DNA from: a virus
Length of the DNA stretch: 44,283 nucleotides
Strand: one strand, 5' to 3'
Virus record (IMG/VR): IMGVR_UViG_3300037160_000024
Coordinates: 1-44,283 of that record
The notes beneath the pieces are model-generated. The model searched no databases. It saw nothing but the letters and a program-made list of their open reading frames with translations, and had not been told where the DNA came from. Positions within the stretch are counted from its first letter, which is position 1. Every line of letters begins with the position of its first letter. A program made the translations under genes and the position numbers. Below, in pieces: positions 16,411 through 24,776 of this stretch.

Positions 16411-16719
16411 ATGGCTCTGAACGCACGCCAGCGACAGGCGGCGATGGCGTGGTACTTGCAGCAGCCGAAGCCTGGTGCCGGAGTGGACGCCCAAGCTTGG
16501 GAGAAAATCGCGCCGGTCGCGAACTCGATCACGCTGCCCTTGTGGGGCCGACCCGCGCACCCCGAGCAGATTCGGTGGTTGGCTGACCATGATATGACCG
16601 AGCCGAGCCAAATCCACGGGGCATTCGGACAGCTCCCGCATCCGCACGCGCCGTCGATCAGCGTGGCGGACTACCCCAAGTACACCCACGCGATGCAGGT
16701 CTACGAGGACCACAAGTAG
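16411..16719 (+). CDS. Hypothetical protein in internal-protein cluster, 102 aa
   Basis: ATG at 16411 directly follows the previous TAG. The protein has Trp/Pro/His-rich stretches (WLADHDMTEPSQIHGAFG) and a helical N-terminus (NARQRQAAMAWYLQQPK). No family is recognised. Its place between two candidate internal virion proteins suggests it belongs to the same particle substructure. The end overlaps the next GTG. Confidence 0.55.
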   Translation: MALNARQRQAAMAWYLQQPKPGAGVDAQAWEKIAPVANSITLPLWGRPAHPEQIRWLADHDMTEPSQIHGAFGQLPHPHAPSISVADYPKYTHAMQVYEDHK

Positions 16720-18158
16720 TGGCGGCACCTACCGACGCCGAAATCGCCCAGATCGCGAGCCAATACAGCATTCCCCCGGCGATCCTCATGGGCATCGTCA
16801 AGAGCGAGGGCGGCTCGTCCTCGTACAGCCTGCCCACGGCCACAGTCGGCGCCTACGGCCAGAGCGCCGCGCAGATGCAGGCTGACCCGCTGCTCGCGCT
16901 CTCGATCGTGGCCCGGACGCTCTCTCAGTCCTTCGCCCAGACTGGCTCGTGGGAATCGGCGCTCAGCGTCTACCTCACCGGGGATCCCAACTCGTGGGAA
17001 TCGCCCACGTCCAGCGTCGGCGGGCAGGTGCTCGGCATCCTCGGGCAGGCGTCGACCAACCCCACCTTCGGCCTGAACGGCTACCAGCCGGCGAGCGCGC
17101 CTACGTTCCAGCAGGGGGTGTCCGCGTTCGAGCAGCACCTTACCGGCCTGGTCGGCATGGGCGGCGTGGTCTCGCAGCACACCGTCGACAGCTTCCGCAG
17201 CCAGGCGGCCCAGATCGGCTCGCAGCAGTTCCAGCAGAGCGCGAACATGGGCCAGGTCAGCGAGGACATCCTCACCGCGGCCAAGATTCCGGTCACCGAC
17301 GCCAACGTCGCCCTGATCACCACCATGGCCCGGGGCGAGGGGATGCCGCTCGGCTCCTTCAACTGGCTCGCGAGCACCACGCCCGAAGCCGGATCGGGCA
17401 CCTTCAACAGCGTCGGGGTGCAGCAGTACGGCTCCTACCAGTCGGGCGTCGACGCCACCGCCCAGACGCTGCTCAACGGCAACTACGACCGCATGATCCA
17501 GTTGATGCGTTCGGGCACGGATCTCACCACCATCGCCCGCGATCCAGGGGTGGCGAACGATCTGCGGACGTGGCAGGGGGGATCCTCCGAGGACGTCAAC
17601 AACCTGCGCGCGCTCAAGGACGTGCCGGGGTCAAAGCCGACGCAACCCAAGGACAAGCCTCCCGATCCGAGCAAGGTCGGCGAGTTCGCCCAGCAGCTTC
17701 AGGGCGCGGGCATCGACCCCGAGGTGTTCTCCGAGCACTTCGCCACCCTCGCGCAATCACGCCGTCAACTGCTCGGCTCGCAGCGCACCAGCGTGAGCGA
17801 CTTCGCCTCGATGCAGCAGGCGCTCTCCGCGGTGGGTCGAGTGGTCGACCAGGCCGGGGTGCTCGAGCACGTCCGCGCGCAGCCTCACCCGCTCTTCCCC
17901 AACGTGGCCGCTGGAACGTTCCACGACACCTTCGGGCTGGCGAGCATCTACTCGACGACCCACACCGGAGCCTTCCCGACCCTGCACGAGACCGCCAACC
18001 TCGCGAGCCTCGACCACAAGGCGATCAGCGACTTCTACCAGCAGAAGGCCAAGGCCACGCAGCCTGCCACGACGCAACCCGCGACCGCGCCGGATAACGT
18101 GGTGCAGATGCCGCAGCAGTCGGGTCAGCAGCAAAAGGAGGCGAAGCAGACCGCGTGA
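16719..18158 (+). CDS. Virion-associated lytic enzyme with two lysozyme-like segments, 479 aa
   Basis: GTG start overlaps the preceding TAG. Residues 5-95 resemble a soluble lytic transglycosylase: YSIPPAILMGIVKSEGGSSS with candidate catalytic Glu 30, then a helical body and SALSVYLTGDPN. A second segment at about 184-290 resembles the lysozyme-like domain of actinophage tail lysins: ITTMARGEGMP with candidate Glu 207, then TFNSVGVQQYGSYQSGVDAT and a helix. Residues 300-479 are helical with a Gln/Lys-rich end. Placed among internal proteins, it probably opens the cell wall during DNA entry, not during final lysis, for which there is a separate CHAP enzyme. Catalytic roles are inferred from motif position. 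Confidence 0.7.
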   Translation: MAAPTDAEIAQIASQYSIPPAILMGIVKSEGGSSSYSLPTATVGAYGQSAAQMQADPLLALSIVARTLSQSFAQTGSWESALSVYLTGDPNSWESPTSSVGGQVLGILGQASTNPTFGLNGYQPASAPTFQQGVSAFEQHLTGLVGMGGVVSQHTVDSFRSQAAQIGSQQFQQSANMGQVSEDILTAAKIPVTDANVALITTMARGEGMPLGSFNWLASTTPEAGSGTFNSVGVQQYGSYQSGVDATAQTLLNGNYDRMIQLMRSGTDLTTIARDPGVANDLRTWQGGSSEDVNNLRALKDVPGSKPTQPKDKPPDPSKVGEFAQQLQGAGIDPEVFSEHFATLAQSRRQLLGSQRTSVSDFASMQQALSAVGRVVDQAGVLEHVRAQPHPLFPNVAAGTFHDTFGLASIYSTTHTGAFPTLHETANLASLDHKAISDFYQQKAKATQPATTQPATAPDNVVQMPQQSGQQQKEAKQTA

Positions 18159-18964
18159 GCACCGGCCAGAGCACAGACACGCAGTCCGCCTCGCCACTGG
18201 GGAATCAGGTCTCGAACCAGGCGCTCATCAACATGGGCATCCCCACCACCTCGCAGGGTGCCCAGTTCGAGCTTGAGGAAGAGGCCGCCGCATCAGCCCG
18301 GGGACAGTCCTATGCGCAGCTCTGGGCAGGGTTCAAGATCCCCGCGGCCGACGCCGGCGACTTCTGGACGGTGTACGCGATGGCCGAGACCTTCGCGAGC
18401 AACACCGGCTGGAAATACCTGCCGACCCCGCAGTTGCTCCTAAAACTGCTCGCGAGCGGCAACATCGACAACCCCCAGCAGGCGTATGCGTGGTTTGCGG
18501 ACGTGATGAAGGTGAACCAGGCGAAGATGCCCTGGGCCGCGCTCGGCATGAGTAGCACGCAGTACAACCAGGCCGAGGCGAACGTGAGCGACAGCCTCTA
18601 CGCGCTGACCGGCACGACCGACTTCACCAAGGCGGGGCTCGGCGGGATCAAGAGTGACGCGCTCTTCAACCAGTGGTCAATGACCCATTTGCAGAACTAC
18701 ATCGAGCAGAATCCGAAGCTCTCGGCACAGTACGGATACCTCCGTTATGGACAGAACTACCAACAATTTTCTGCTTGGAAGCAATCCAATTCCGTGAGCC
18801 TGCAACAGCGATATGGAACGAAATATACTGATGCACAAGCGATTTCCGAACTCGCGTCGCCGCTGCAATCGTTCCACGCCTCGGGCGGTGTTTTTGGTCA
18901 ATCGGTGCCGTATGTCGCGGCGTCCTCGACGATGCCGACCGGCCACCAGTCAGCCATTCGCTAG
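18155..18964 (+). CDS. Hypothetical internal/virion protein, 269 aa
   Basis: GTG overlaps the previous TGA. It is mostly helical with aromatic pairs (SYAQLWAGFKIPAADAGDFW). No domain is recognised; it closes the block of internal-protein-like genes. Its last 75 codons (from about 18725) switch to A/T-ending codons (TAT, GGA, CAA, AAA, ATT), unlike the rest of the gene. That points to a recombination patch or to a promoter zone hidden in the coding sequence. Confidence 0.6.
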   Translation: MSTGQSTDTQSASPLGNQVSNQALINMGIPTTSQGAQFELEEEAAASARGQSYAQLWAGFKIPAADAGDFWTVYAMAETFASNTGWKYLPTPQLLLKLLASGNIDNPQQAYAWFADVMKVNQAKMPWAALGMSSTQYNQAEANVSDSLYALTGTTDFTKAGLGGIKSDALFNQWSMTHLQNYIEQNPKLSAQYGYLRYGQNYQQFSAWKQSNSVSLQQRYGTKYTDAQAISELASPLQSFHASGGVFGQSVPYVAASSTMPTGHQSAIR

Positions 18965-18965
18965 T

Positions 18966-18971
18966 TATACT
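18966..18971 (+). promoter_or_regulatory. Candidate -10 box TATACT, leaderless spacing
   Basis: TATACT lies just after the TAG at 18962-18964 and seven bases before the ATG at 18979. It sits downstream of an A+T-rich patch. No convincing -35 hexamer is seen at 17 bases. The geometry matches the other leaderless promoters in this genome. Confidence 0.5.
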
Positions 18972-18978
18972 GGCGCGT

Positions 18979-19260
18979 ATGGGTTCCTACGTCTACAAGG
19001 GCAAGACCACCCTGCGCCGCTACGAGTGGATGACCGCCGTTCTCCCGAGCGCATTGCTGAACGTCTATGGTCAACCAGTCCAGAGCGGCACGTTCAATGG
19101 CGAGATCCTCGTGCTCGCCAACCACGACGGCAGCGTCATGATGCCGCAGGCGACCGGGCCGCCCGTGGGTGCGAGCACGACCGTGTTGCCCTACGGCACC
19201 AACGACAACGACATCTACAGCGCGTATGTCCAGCCGTCGCCTTGGACGGAGGTGCCGTGA
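18979..19260 (+). CDS. Hypothetical beta-rich protein, 93 aa
   Basis: ATG at 18979 follows TATACT. The protein (MGSYVYKGKTTLRRYEWMTA...) looks beta-rich with a Pro/Trp-rich C-terminus. No family is recognised. It opens a sub-block of four small genes leading to the capsid gene and might be a head accessory protein. The stop overlaps the next GTG. Confidence 0.55.
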   Translation: MGSYVYKGKTTLRRYEWMTAVLPSALLNVYGQPVQSGTFNGEILVLANHDGSVMMPQATGPPVGASTTVLPYGTNDNDIYSAYVQPSPWTEVP

Positions 19261-19625
19261 GCCGCTTCATCTCGATCCCCGGCATGGCCCCGTCGCAGTC
19301 CTCAGACGACCGCGGCAAGCTGCGCCTCCCCGACATTCACGCAGAAGAACACGATCAGCATTTCGGCGAATGGCTGCGCTCTCGCAGCGAGACCTCGCAT
19401 CAGGAGGTGGGTCTGTCTCCCGGCGACAAGGTGGGCTTCGTCGACGCCACGGGCGAGCGCCGTCCCGCCATCGTCGACCACGAAGAAAGAGATTCCCATA
19501 GCGGCAAGGTCGACGTGTATCTCCACGCCAACGACCAGACCGGGAGCGGCAGCTACAAGATGACCTTCGAAGGCAGTACCAACCGCGAACTCAAATCCTC
19601 GCGTGTGAAAAGGATCCACGAATAA
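19257..19625 (+). CDS. Hypothetical protein with possible SH3-like barrel, 122 aa
   Basis: GTG at 19257 overlaps the preceding TGA; a longer upstream frame is a shadow. The centre (LSPGDKVGFVDATGERRPAI, then VDHEERDSHSGKVDVYLHAN) has the strand-turn rhythm of small beta-barrel domains. This is a weak impression, not a family match. The N-terminus is charged and His-rich. The stop overlaps the next ATG. Confidence 0.55.
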   Translation: MSRFISIPGMAPSQSSDDRGKLRLPDIHAEEHDQHFGEWLRSRSETSHQEVGLSPGDKVGFVDATGERRPAIVDHEERDSHSGKVDVYLHANDQTGSGSYKMTFEGSTNRELKSSRVKRIHE

Positions 19626-20197
19626 TGCCAATCGAACTCGCATCCCATCCGAACTACGGCCCCGAGGCGGCCAAGTTCCGCGCCGCCCAGGAGGCCGCGA
19701 CCACAGCAGGCGACGAGGTTGCACTCGCCACTGCGAAGGCCGAGTGGGCCAACGCCACCGCGCGCATGAGCGCCGACCTCTACGAGCGGCAGGACAGCGA
19801 GCGCGGCCGCCAGGCGGAGATCGACCGCATCAGGCGCGAGAACCCGGATGCGCCGTTCGACAAGTTCAGCGGCGTGCAGGACATTGCCCAGATGGAGGAG
19901 ATCGCGAAGTCCTTCCAGGCGCTCTCCGCGTCGCGACCCAAGGGCGCGCAAGAGCAGGGCTCGTGGTCGACGCCTCCCGGTGGCGGCGGTGGCGTCCCGA
20001 ACGATCCCGAGGACGTGATCGACCCGAACGAGCAGCGTGACGGGGACACCGGCATCCTGCCGAGCGTGCAGCGGCGCATGAACAACCTCTCGGGCACGGT
20101 GATGCAGAAGGGCGCGCTGGCCCGCAAGGAGAACGAGGATTTGCAAGCCCTCGCCCTGGAGCCGCTGGTCGCCCGATTCCGGCGCCGTCAGTCGTGA
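19625..20197 (+). CDS. Scaffolding protein candidate, 190 aa
   Basis: The first half is a long charged helix (AKFRAAQEAATTAGDEVALA and on, residues 15-105). A Gly-rich hinge follows (about 115-125), then a basic helical C-terminus (LARKENEDLQALALEPLVAR). A helical acidic rod with a basic tail, two genes upstream of the major capsid gene, fits a scaffold, but no sequence family is recognised. It overlaps the next gene by four bases. Confidence 0.5.
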   Translation: MPIELASHPNYGPEAAKFRAAQEAATTAGDEVALATAKAEWANATARMSADLYERQDSERGRQAEIDRIRRENPDAPFDKFSGVQDIAQMEEIAKSFQALSASRPKGAQEQGSWSTPPGGGGGVPNDPEDVIDPNEQRDGDTGILPSVQRRMNNLSGTVMQKGALARKENEDLQALALEPLVARFRRRQS

Positions 20198-20862
20198 GCG
20201 AGGACATCCTCGCTCAGTTCATGGAGCCGAAGGAGGATCCCCACGTAGTCCCTGCTTCCCAGCCGGTGGTTGAGCAGACCGAGCAGGAGCGCCGCGCGCA
20301 GGAGGCCCGGGACTTCCTCGCCTCCCTGCCGCCCGCCCAGCGTCAGCGCACCGAGGAGGAGATCGCCGCCGAGCGCGCCGAGGTGCTCGCGACGGTGCCG
20401 ATGGCGAACGGCGTGCCCATCCCCGAGAGCGGCACGCTCACCCAGGAGCAGATGCGCAACAACCCGAGCAACTTCCAGCCGGCGATCGAGCCCTTCCTGG
20501 AACAGGCGGGCGTGTCGAGCGAAACCATCGTCATGGGCGTGAAAAGGGAACCAGTGGACGTGCTACTGACACAAGAGCAGATTGACAACGCGCCGAAGCC
20601 GCAGGAGACCGACAACCGCCAGTGGTGGGTGTGCGTCCAGAGCGACGGCATCCGCACCATGGACAACAAGGGTGTCGTGCATCCCGCGTTCCAGAGCGAC
20701 GTGCATCTGATGGACGTGATGGTTCGCTGCCCGTTGTGCGAGAGCGTCAGCGTGCGCAAGGTCATGCCCGGCGAGAACCTTGCGGAGAGCGAGGCCAACG
20801 CGAAGTGGATGCGGGATCGCACCCGGGTGATGGGCTTGAACCCGATCCTGCGGCAGGTGTAG
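20194..20862 (+). CDS. Capsid-assembly candidate with CxxC, 222 aa
   Basis: GTG at 20194 overlaps the preceding TGA. Residues 1-120 are acidic and helical/disordered (QTEQERRAQEARDFLASLPP). Residues about 145-222 form a compact domain with WWVCVQSDG and a CPLC pair, possibly a half zinc site. The acidic first half directly before the capsid gene makes it an alternative scaffold. Function is unproven. Confidence 0.5.
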   Translation: MSEDILAQFMEPKEDPHVVPASQPVVEQTEQERRAQEARDFLASLPPAQRQRTEEEIAAERAEVLATVPMANGVPIPESGTLTQEQMRNNPSNFQPAIEPFLEQAGVSSETIVMGVKREPVDVLLTQEQIDNAPKPQETDNRQWWVCVQSDGIRTMDNKGVVHPAFQSDVHLMDVMVRCPLCESVSVRKVMPGENLAESEANAKWMRDRTRVMGLNPILRQV

Positions 20863-20891
20863 TTGACAGAGTAGTTCTGTCGGCGCATAGT
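20863..20891 (+). promoter_or_regulatory. Strong sigma70-type promoter for the capsid gene
   Basis: Consensus TTGACA (20863-20868), 17 bases, then CATAGT (20886-20891). It leaves an untranslated leader of about 115 bases before the ATG at 21014, unlike the leaderless promoters. GGCGC (20882-20886) and GCGCC (20894-20898) form inverted arms around the -10 box and may be an operator or a hairpin. A GGAGA ribosome site precedes the start. Confidence 0.75.
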
Positions 20892-21013
20892 TCGCGCCAG
20901 TCCCGACGAACGTAAGGGGCGCGAAGAGCACACCGCAAGGCCAAGGCTCCGAGCAGCCAACCCGTGAAGGTCGTGGTCGTCAAGATCACCACCACCGTTC
21001 ACGGAGACACCTT

Positions 21014-22276
21014 ATGGCACTCGTGCAGGGGGCTGGAACTTCAGCCACTAACCTCGCGGCCGCTGGAACTGCGCGAATTGACATCAGTGAGTTCCTGGCC
21101 GCGAACCTCGTCCTCGCCAATAACTTCGCGGGCGCCCTGCGGGTCGGCCCAGAGTTCTCGGGCAACAACCAGGTCTGCACCTGGAACGAGGACAAGCTCA
21201 ACGCTGACTTCGTGACCGACACCACGTCGGGTGGTATCTCCTCGTCCGCGACCCAGATCATCGTCTCGCTCGCCGACGCTGGGATCACCCCGGTCGGCAC
21301 CGTCCTCGGCGACGCCGGAGCCACCAACGGCTTGGGCGGCGGCGAGAAGATGCAGGTCACCGGCGTGACCTACTCGGGCAGCACCGCGAACCTCCAGCTC
21401 TCCCGGGCTTTCGGCGGTACCACCGCCTCGAGCCATGCGCAGAGCGCTGTGTTCACCCACGTTGCCCGCCCACTCCAGCAGAACTCGGACCTCGGCCCCG
21501 ACATGAGCCGGGCGCGCGTGGTCAAGTACAACAACATCCAGCGCCAGGGCATCGACGTGGTGCTCGGTGCGGAGGCGATTGAATCGTCACGCCGGGGGTA
21601 CACCCCGGGCATCCAGGACGAACTCGTCTACCAGCTCGCGAACCGGACCCAGGAGATCCTGCGGCTCTGGAACCGCTCCTCGATCTACGGCGCGGCCTCG
21701 CCGGGCGCAGGACCGAACCCCGGCACGGCGGGAACATCGGCCGGTGACTACTCGACCTTCGCGGGCCTGCACAACTGGCTCGACGGCACCTTCAACACAA
21801 CCAGCGTGGCGAACTCGTGGATCACCAAGGGGTACGCCAACGGGGACATCTTCAGCGCGGTCAACGACGCCAACCTGACCCTGTTCCGCAACGGCGCGGT
21901 GCCGGACTGGCTGATGATCGGCCCCCAGGGCGCGGTGGACGCCTCGAAGCTCTTCTCCGACCGGATCCGCATCCAGCAGGACGAACTCACCCGCGGCTTC
22001 ACCGCGCAGTACCTCAGGACCACGCTGGCGAACGAGGTGCGGCTCCTGCTCGACGGCTACGTGGCCGACGGCGCGGCGGTCGGGGACATCTTCCTGCTCG
22101 ACAGCTCCCGGTTCCGCTTGCGGCCGTATACGGGCAGCCTCTACTACACGATCACGGCGGAGACGCTGCGTGACGGCGATCAGGTGCGGGCGCTCTCCAA
22201 GCTCAGCTTCGAGGCGCGCAACACGGGCACTGACATCGGCCAGGCGTCGATGCTCATCCAGTTCGCAACCCTGTAG
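21014..22276 (+). CDS. Major capsid protein, SU10-like (DUF5309-type), 420 aa
   Basis: This is the HK97-fold shell subunit. The pattern ISEFLAANLVLANNFA, EAIESSRRGYTPGIQDELVY, KLFSDRIRIQQDELTRGFTA, FLLDSSRFRLRPYTGSLYY and the closing GTDIGQASMLIQFATL is that of SU10/DUF5309 capsid proteins as I know them. Residues about 65-140 carry a Thr/Ser/Gly-rich beta insertion (SSSATQIIVSLADAGITPVG) that could project from the surface. The gene has its own strong promoter and long leader, as expected for the most abundant virion protein. Confidence 0.85.
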   Translation: MALVQGAGTSATNLAAAGTARIDISEFLAANLVLANNFAGALRVGPEFSGNNQVCTWNEDKLNADFVTDTTSGGISSSATQIIVSLADAGITPVGTVLGDAGATNGLGGGEKMQVTGVTYSGSTANLQLSRAFGGTTASSHAQSAVFTHVARPLQQNSDLGPDMSRARVVKYNNIQRQGIDVVLGAEAIESSRRGYTPGIQDELVYQLANRTQEILRLWNRSSIYGAASPGAGPNPGTAGTSAGDYSTFAGLHNWLDGTFNTTSVANSWITKGYANGDIFSAVNDANLTLFRNGAVPDWLMIGPQGAVDASKLFSDRIRIQQDELTRGFTAQYLRTTLANEVRLLLDGYVADGAAVGDIFLLDSSRFRLRPYTGSLYYTITAETLRDGDQVRALSKLSFEARNTGTDIGQASMLIQFATL

Positions 22277-22279
22277 CCC

Positions 22280-23038
22280 ATGGCACGCAAGCTACGCTCG
22301 GCGACCGCGCTCGGTGGCGCGAACCTCAACGAGAGCGCCTGGTACGACGGCGGCGAGAACCTCAACTTCGCCGCGTTCACGTCGACAAGCACGCCGACGA
22401 TTCTCGGCATCCGTGTGGTGCCGCTGGATACGGCCAGCGTGAACAGCGGTGGCGACTTCCTGGCCGCCGGTCTCCCGATCAATCGTCTCCAGGGCGCGCA
22501 ACTCGGCATCGTGAGCCTCACCTACATGGCGGCGCAGACCACCCAGGACGCCGGGGTCGGCGTGATGCGAGTGTTCGGCACACTGGCGACCCAGATCACC
22601 AACGGCGGCGGCGCGCTCACCTCACTCAACGTCACCGCGTTGAACACGGCGCTACCCAGCGGCCAGATCCTCAACCTCACCAACGCGGCGGGAACCCTGC
22701 AGACCTGGACGCTCAGCGCGGCTGCGGCCAAGGGGGCGACCACACTGGCGGTCAACTCGCAGACCCCGACCGGCACCAACGCGGTCGGCAACTCGTTCGT
22801 CGGCCTGGTGGGCAACATGATCGCCTTCGGCTGGCTGCACGCAGTCGGCTCGCCGGTGTTCCTGCCCTATCTCCCCTACAGCCTTCCGGCAGTCGCCGCC
22901 AACACGGCGCTCAACACCACGGGCGACCCCTACGGGTCGTATCTCCCGGAGTACCCGGGCGATGTCGAAGTCTTCTACGTCACCTCCGCAGGCTCGATCA
23001 GTTGGTCCGCCGGCGTCATCAACACCCTGGCCTCATAA
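22280..23038 (+). CDS. Head decoration or minor capsid protein candidate, 252 aa
   Basis: ATG four bases after the capsid TAG. It is beta-rich (Thr/Ala/Gly/Val) without Cys. Residues about 125-170 (LPSGQILNLTNAAGTLQTW, then GATTLAVNSQTP) follow the IPSGT...GATTLAV rhythm seen in many phage surface proteins. A capsid-decorating or head-completion role is inferred from position directly after the capsid gene. Confidence 0.6.
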   Translation: MARKLRSATALGGANLNESAWYDGGENLNFAAFTSTSTPTILGIRVVPLDTASVNSGGDFLAAGLPINRLQGAQLGIVSLTYMAAQTTQDAGVGVMRVFGTLATQITNGGGALTSLNVTALNTALPSGQILNLTNAAGTLQTWTLSAAAAKGATTLAVNSQTPTGTNAVGNSFVGLVGNMIAFGWLHAVGSPVFLPYLPYSLPAVAANTALNTTGDPYGSYLPEYPGDVEVFYVTSAGSISWSAGVINTLAS

Positions 23039-23050
23039 GGAGCCTGATCA

Positions 23051-23701
23051 ATGCCACTGAACATCGGCGATCACAGATGGATGGCTCAGGACGACCTGAG
23101 CGATGGTGTGATCCAGAACATCCAGGCCCAGCTCGGCCAGAACCCCCAGGCGGGCGTGGCTGCGAGCGGCCTGCGCACCCGCACCGTGGCGACCTCGGCG
23201 GCGATCAACACCACCGAGACCCTGCTCCTCGCGTCGCCCCTGCGGATCCCGTCGACCGACTTCGGGCAGACCATCCTGGGCACGCTCCAGGTCGGCACGC
23301 TGGTGCGCTGGACGATCCAGGGAACCTGCACCGACACGGTAGCCAACACCTCGACCTTCGGGGTCAGGATGGGCATCCTCGGCACGGTGGCGGGCGACAC
23401 GCTGGTGGCGACCTTCGTCACGTCGGTTTCCGGCTCGGCGGGCACGTCGGTGCCCTTCACGGCGGTGATCAGCCTCACCGTCCAGACCCTCACCGCAACC
23501 GGCACCGGCACAGGGCAACTCGTGATCAACAGCCCGGCGACCGGGATCATCGGCGCGGCGATCAGCTTCAACGTCGGCTCGGCCGCGGCGATCACGGCGC
23601 TCCCGACCACGACCGCGACCTTCATCGACCTCACGTTGATCACGGCCGCGACCACCACGACCAACACCATCCAGAGCGTCCAGTGCGAGATCTTCCCGTA
23701 G
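23051..23701 (+). CDS. Virion protein sharing the tailspike N-terminal motif, 216 aa
   Basis: AAGGAG just upstream is among the best ribosome sites in the window. Residues 7-25 (DHRWMAQDDLSDGVIQNI) closely match the tailspike N-terminus (AHAWLAQDILTDGVAQNI), although the rest differs. The remaining protein is a Thr/Val-rich beta domain (NTTETLLLASPLRIPSTDFG and on), like a trimeric tip or jelly roll. A second particle-attached fibre or spike is likely, anchored through the shared motif. Confidence 0.65.
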   Translation: MPLNIGDHRWMAQDDLSDGVIQNIQAQLGQNPQAGVAASGLRTRTVATSAAINTTETLLLASPLRIPSTDFGQTILGTLQVGTLVRWTIQGTCTDTVANTSTFGVRMGILGTVAGDTLVATFVTSVSGSAGTSVPFTAVISLTVQTLTATGTGTGQLVINSPATGIIGAAISFNVGSAAAITALPTTTATFIDLTLITAATTTTNTIQSVQCEIFP

Positions 23702-23704
23702 GCG

Positions 23705-24157
23705 ATGGGACGCTGGAACCACGCTGAACATGAAGAGGACGAGCAACTCACCCGCATCGCCGACGCGCTCGACTTCATCGGCCGCCTGCTCGCCGTCTAC
23801 CTCCCCCAACCTCAACCAATCGCAACAGGAGTCAATGGCATGTCCCTTCCCGTCAGCCCGGTAGCCCCGGGCACCCAGTTCACCGGCACCTACACCGCGG
23901 TGGACGCCGCCGGCAACACGCTCGCCGGCCCGATCGCTTTCACGTCGAGTGACAGCACGCTGCTCACCGTCACGGGCGACGGCTCGGTCACGGGTGTCTC
24001 CGTGGTCACCTGCGATGCTGTGGCCGCGGGCTCGCCGATCCTCACCGCCTCGTTCACCAACGCCGATGGCAGCGTCACCAGCGTCGGCACCAACAACCCC
24101 TTCACGGTCACCATCGCGGCGGCCACCGACAACGCAGTCGCAGTCAACGGCGTCTAA
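23705..24157 (+). CDS. Ig-like (Big_2-type) virion protein, 150 aa
   Basis: Residues about 50-145 (GTYTAVDAAGNTLAGPIAF, then SSDSTLLTVTGDGSVTGVSV) match bacterial Ig-like domains that decorate phage heads and tails. The N-terminal 40 residues are a charged helix plus a hydrophobic stretch. An internal ATG (MSLPVSPVAP...) preceded by AGGAG near 23828 could produce the Ig domain alone, so two products are possible. Confidence 0.65.
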   Translation: MGRWNHAEHEEDEQLTRIADALDFIGRLLAVYLPQPQPIATGVNGMSLPVSPVAPGTQFTGTYTAVDAAGNTLAGPIAFTSSDSTLLTVTGDGSVTGVSVVTCDAVAAGSPILTASFTNADGSVTSVGTNNPFTVTIAAATDNAVAVNGV

Positions 24158-24166
24158 GGAGAAGAC

Positions 24167-24400
24167 ATGGCAAGTGGACGCAAGGGCGGCGGGATGATCG
24201 GGCAGAAGTACCCGATCCCTGACGACCGCGCCTTCGGTACTCCGGGGGAGATTCACTCCCGCGAGCACGAGGCGCATCAGGAATCCCCGACCACCTTCTC
24301 GCAGATCGGACCCGCCGACAACACCGGCATGAACGTCGCCGAGATGGATAAGAATCCGGCCAATCGCAGCGGTCGGTTCAAGTTCTCCGAGGGCGTCTAG
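24167..24400 (+). CDS. Hypothetical protein, 77 aa
   Basis: AAGGAG seven bases before the ATG. It is hydrophilic, Gly/Asp/Asn-rich and probably disordered (GGGMIGQKYPIPDDRAFG). No family is recognised. Part of a run of very small genes between the Ig-like protein and the tail genes. Confidence 0.6.
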   Translation: MASGRKGGGMIGQKYPIPDDRAFGTPGEIHSREHEAHQESPTTFSQIGPADNTGMNVAEMDKNPANRSGRFKFSEGV

Positions 24401-24403
24401 GCG

Positions 24404-24568
24404 ATGGCGCGCCGCAAGGGCACCATGCCCCCGCCTTCGGGTTCGCACACCGGGCCGTTCTCGCCGAAAGGCTTTGACAACGGCTCCAAGGCGCTCGCGG
24501 TCGGACACACTGCGGCGGGACGTCCCCGGCGCAAGTTCCACCGCGGCGGCAAGAAGCGCAGGGGCTAG
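24404..24568 (+). CDS. Basic small protein, 54 aa
   Basis: ATG at 24404 gives MARRKGTMPPPSGSHTG and a strongly basic C-terminus (GRPRRKFHRGGKKRRG). No family is recognised. Together with the next gene and the one at 8321 it forms a set of small Arg/Lys-rich proteins that could bind packaged DNA. It was identified by reading the 164-base gap between neighbours. Confidence 0.6.
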   Translation: MARRKGTMPPPSGSHTGPFSPKGFDNGSKALAVGHTAAGRPRRKFHRGGKKRRG

Positions 24569-24571
24569 GCC

Positions 24572-24775
24572 ATGCAGATGCCTCCCGACATGGGAGCAGC
24601 CGCGGGTGGCGGGATGCCTTCAGGCGGAGCTGCCCAGCAGGGCGGTCCCATCGGAGCTGCCCCGCCGATGCCGATGCCTCTTCCGCTGCCCGCTGCCACG
24701 CGCAAACGGCGCAAGAGCGGCAAAAAGGCGATGCTGACCCGGCGCCGGTCGCGCAACAAGAGCAAGAAGGGCTGA
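24572..24775 (+). CDS. Basic small protein with Met/Pro/Gly-rich N-terminus, 67 aa
   Basis: Residues 1-40 are Met/Pro/Gly/Ala-rich and the last 25 (RKRRKSGKKAMLTRRRSRNK) are almost all basic, as in nucleic-acid-condensing tails. Function is unknown. It is followed after one base by the next ATG. Confidence 0.6.
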   Translation: MQMPPDMGAAAGGGMPSGGAAQQGGPIGAAPPMPMPLPLPAATRKRRKSGKKAMLTRRRSRNKSKKG

Positions 24776-24776
24776 G

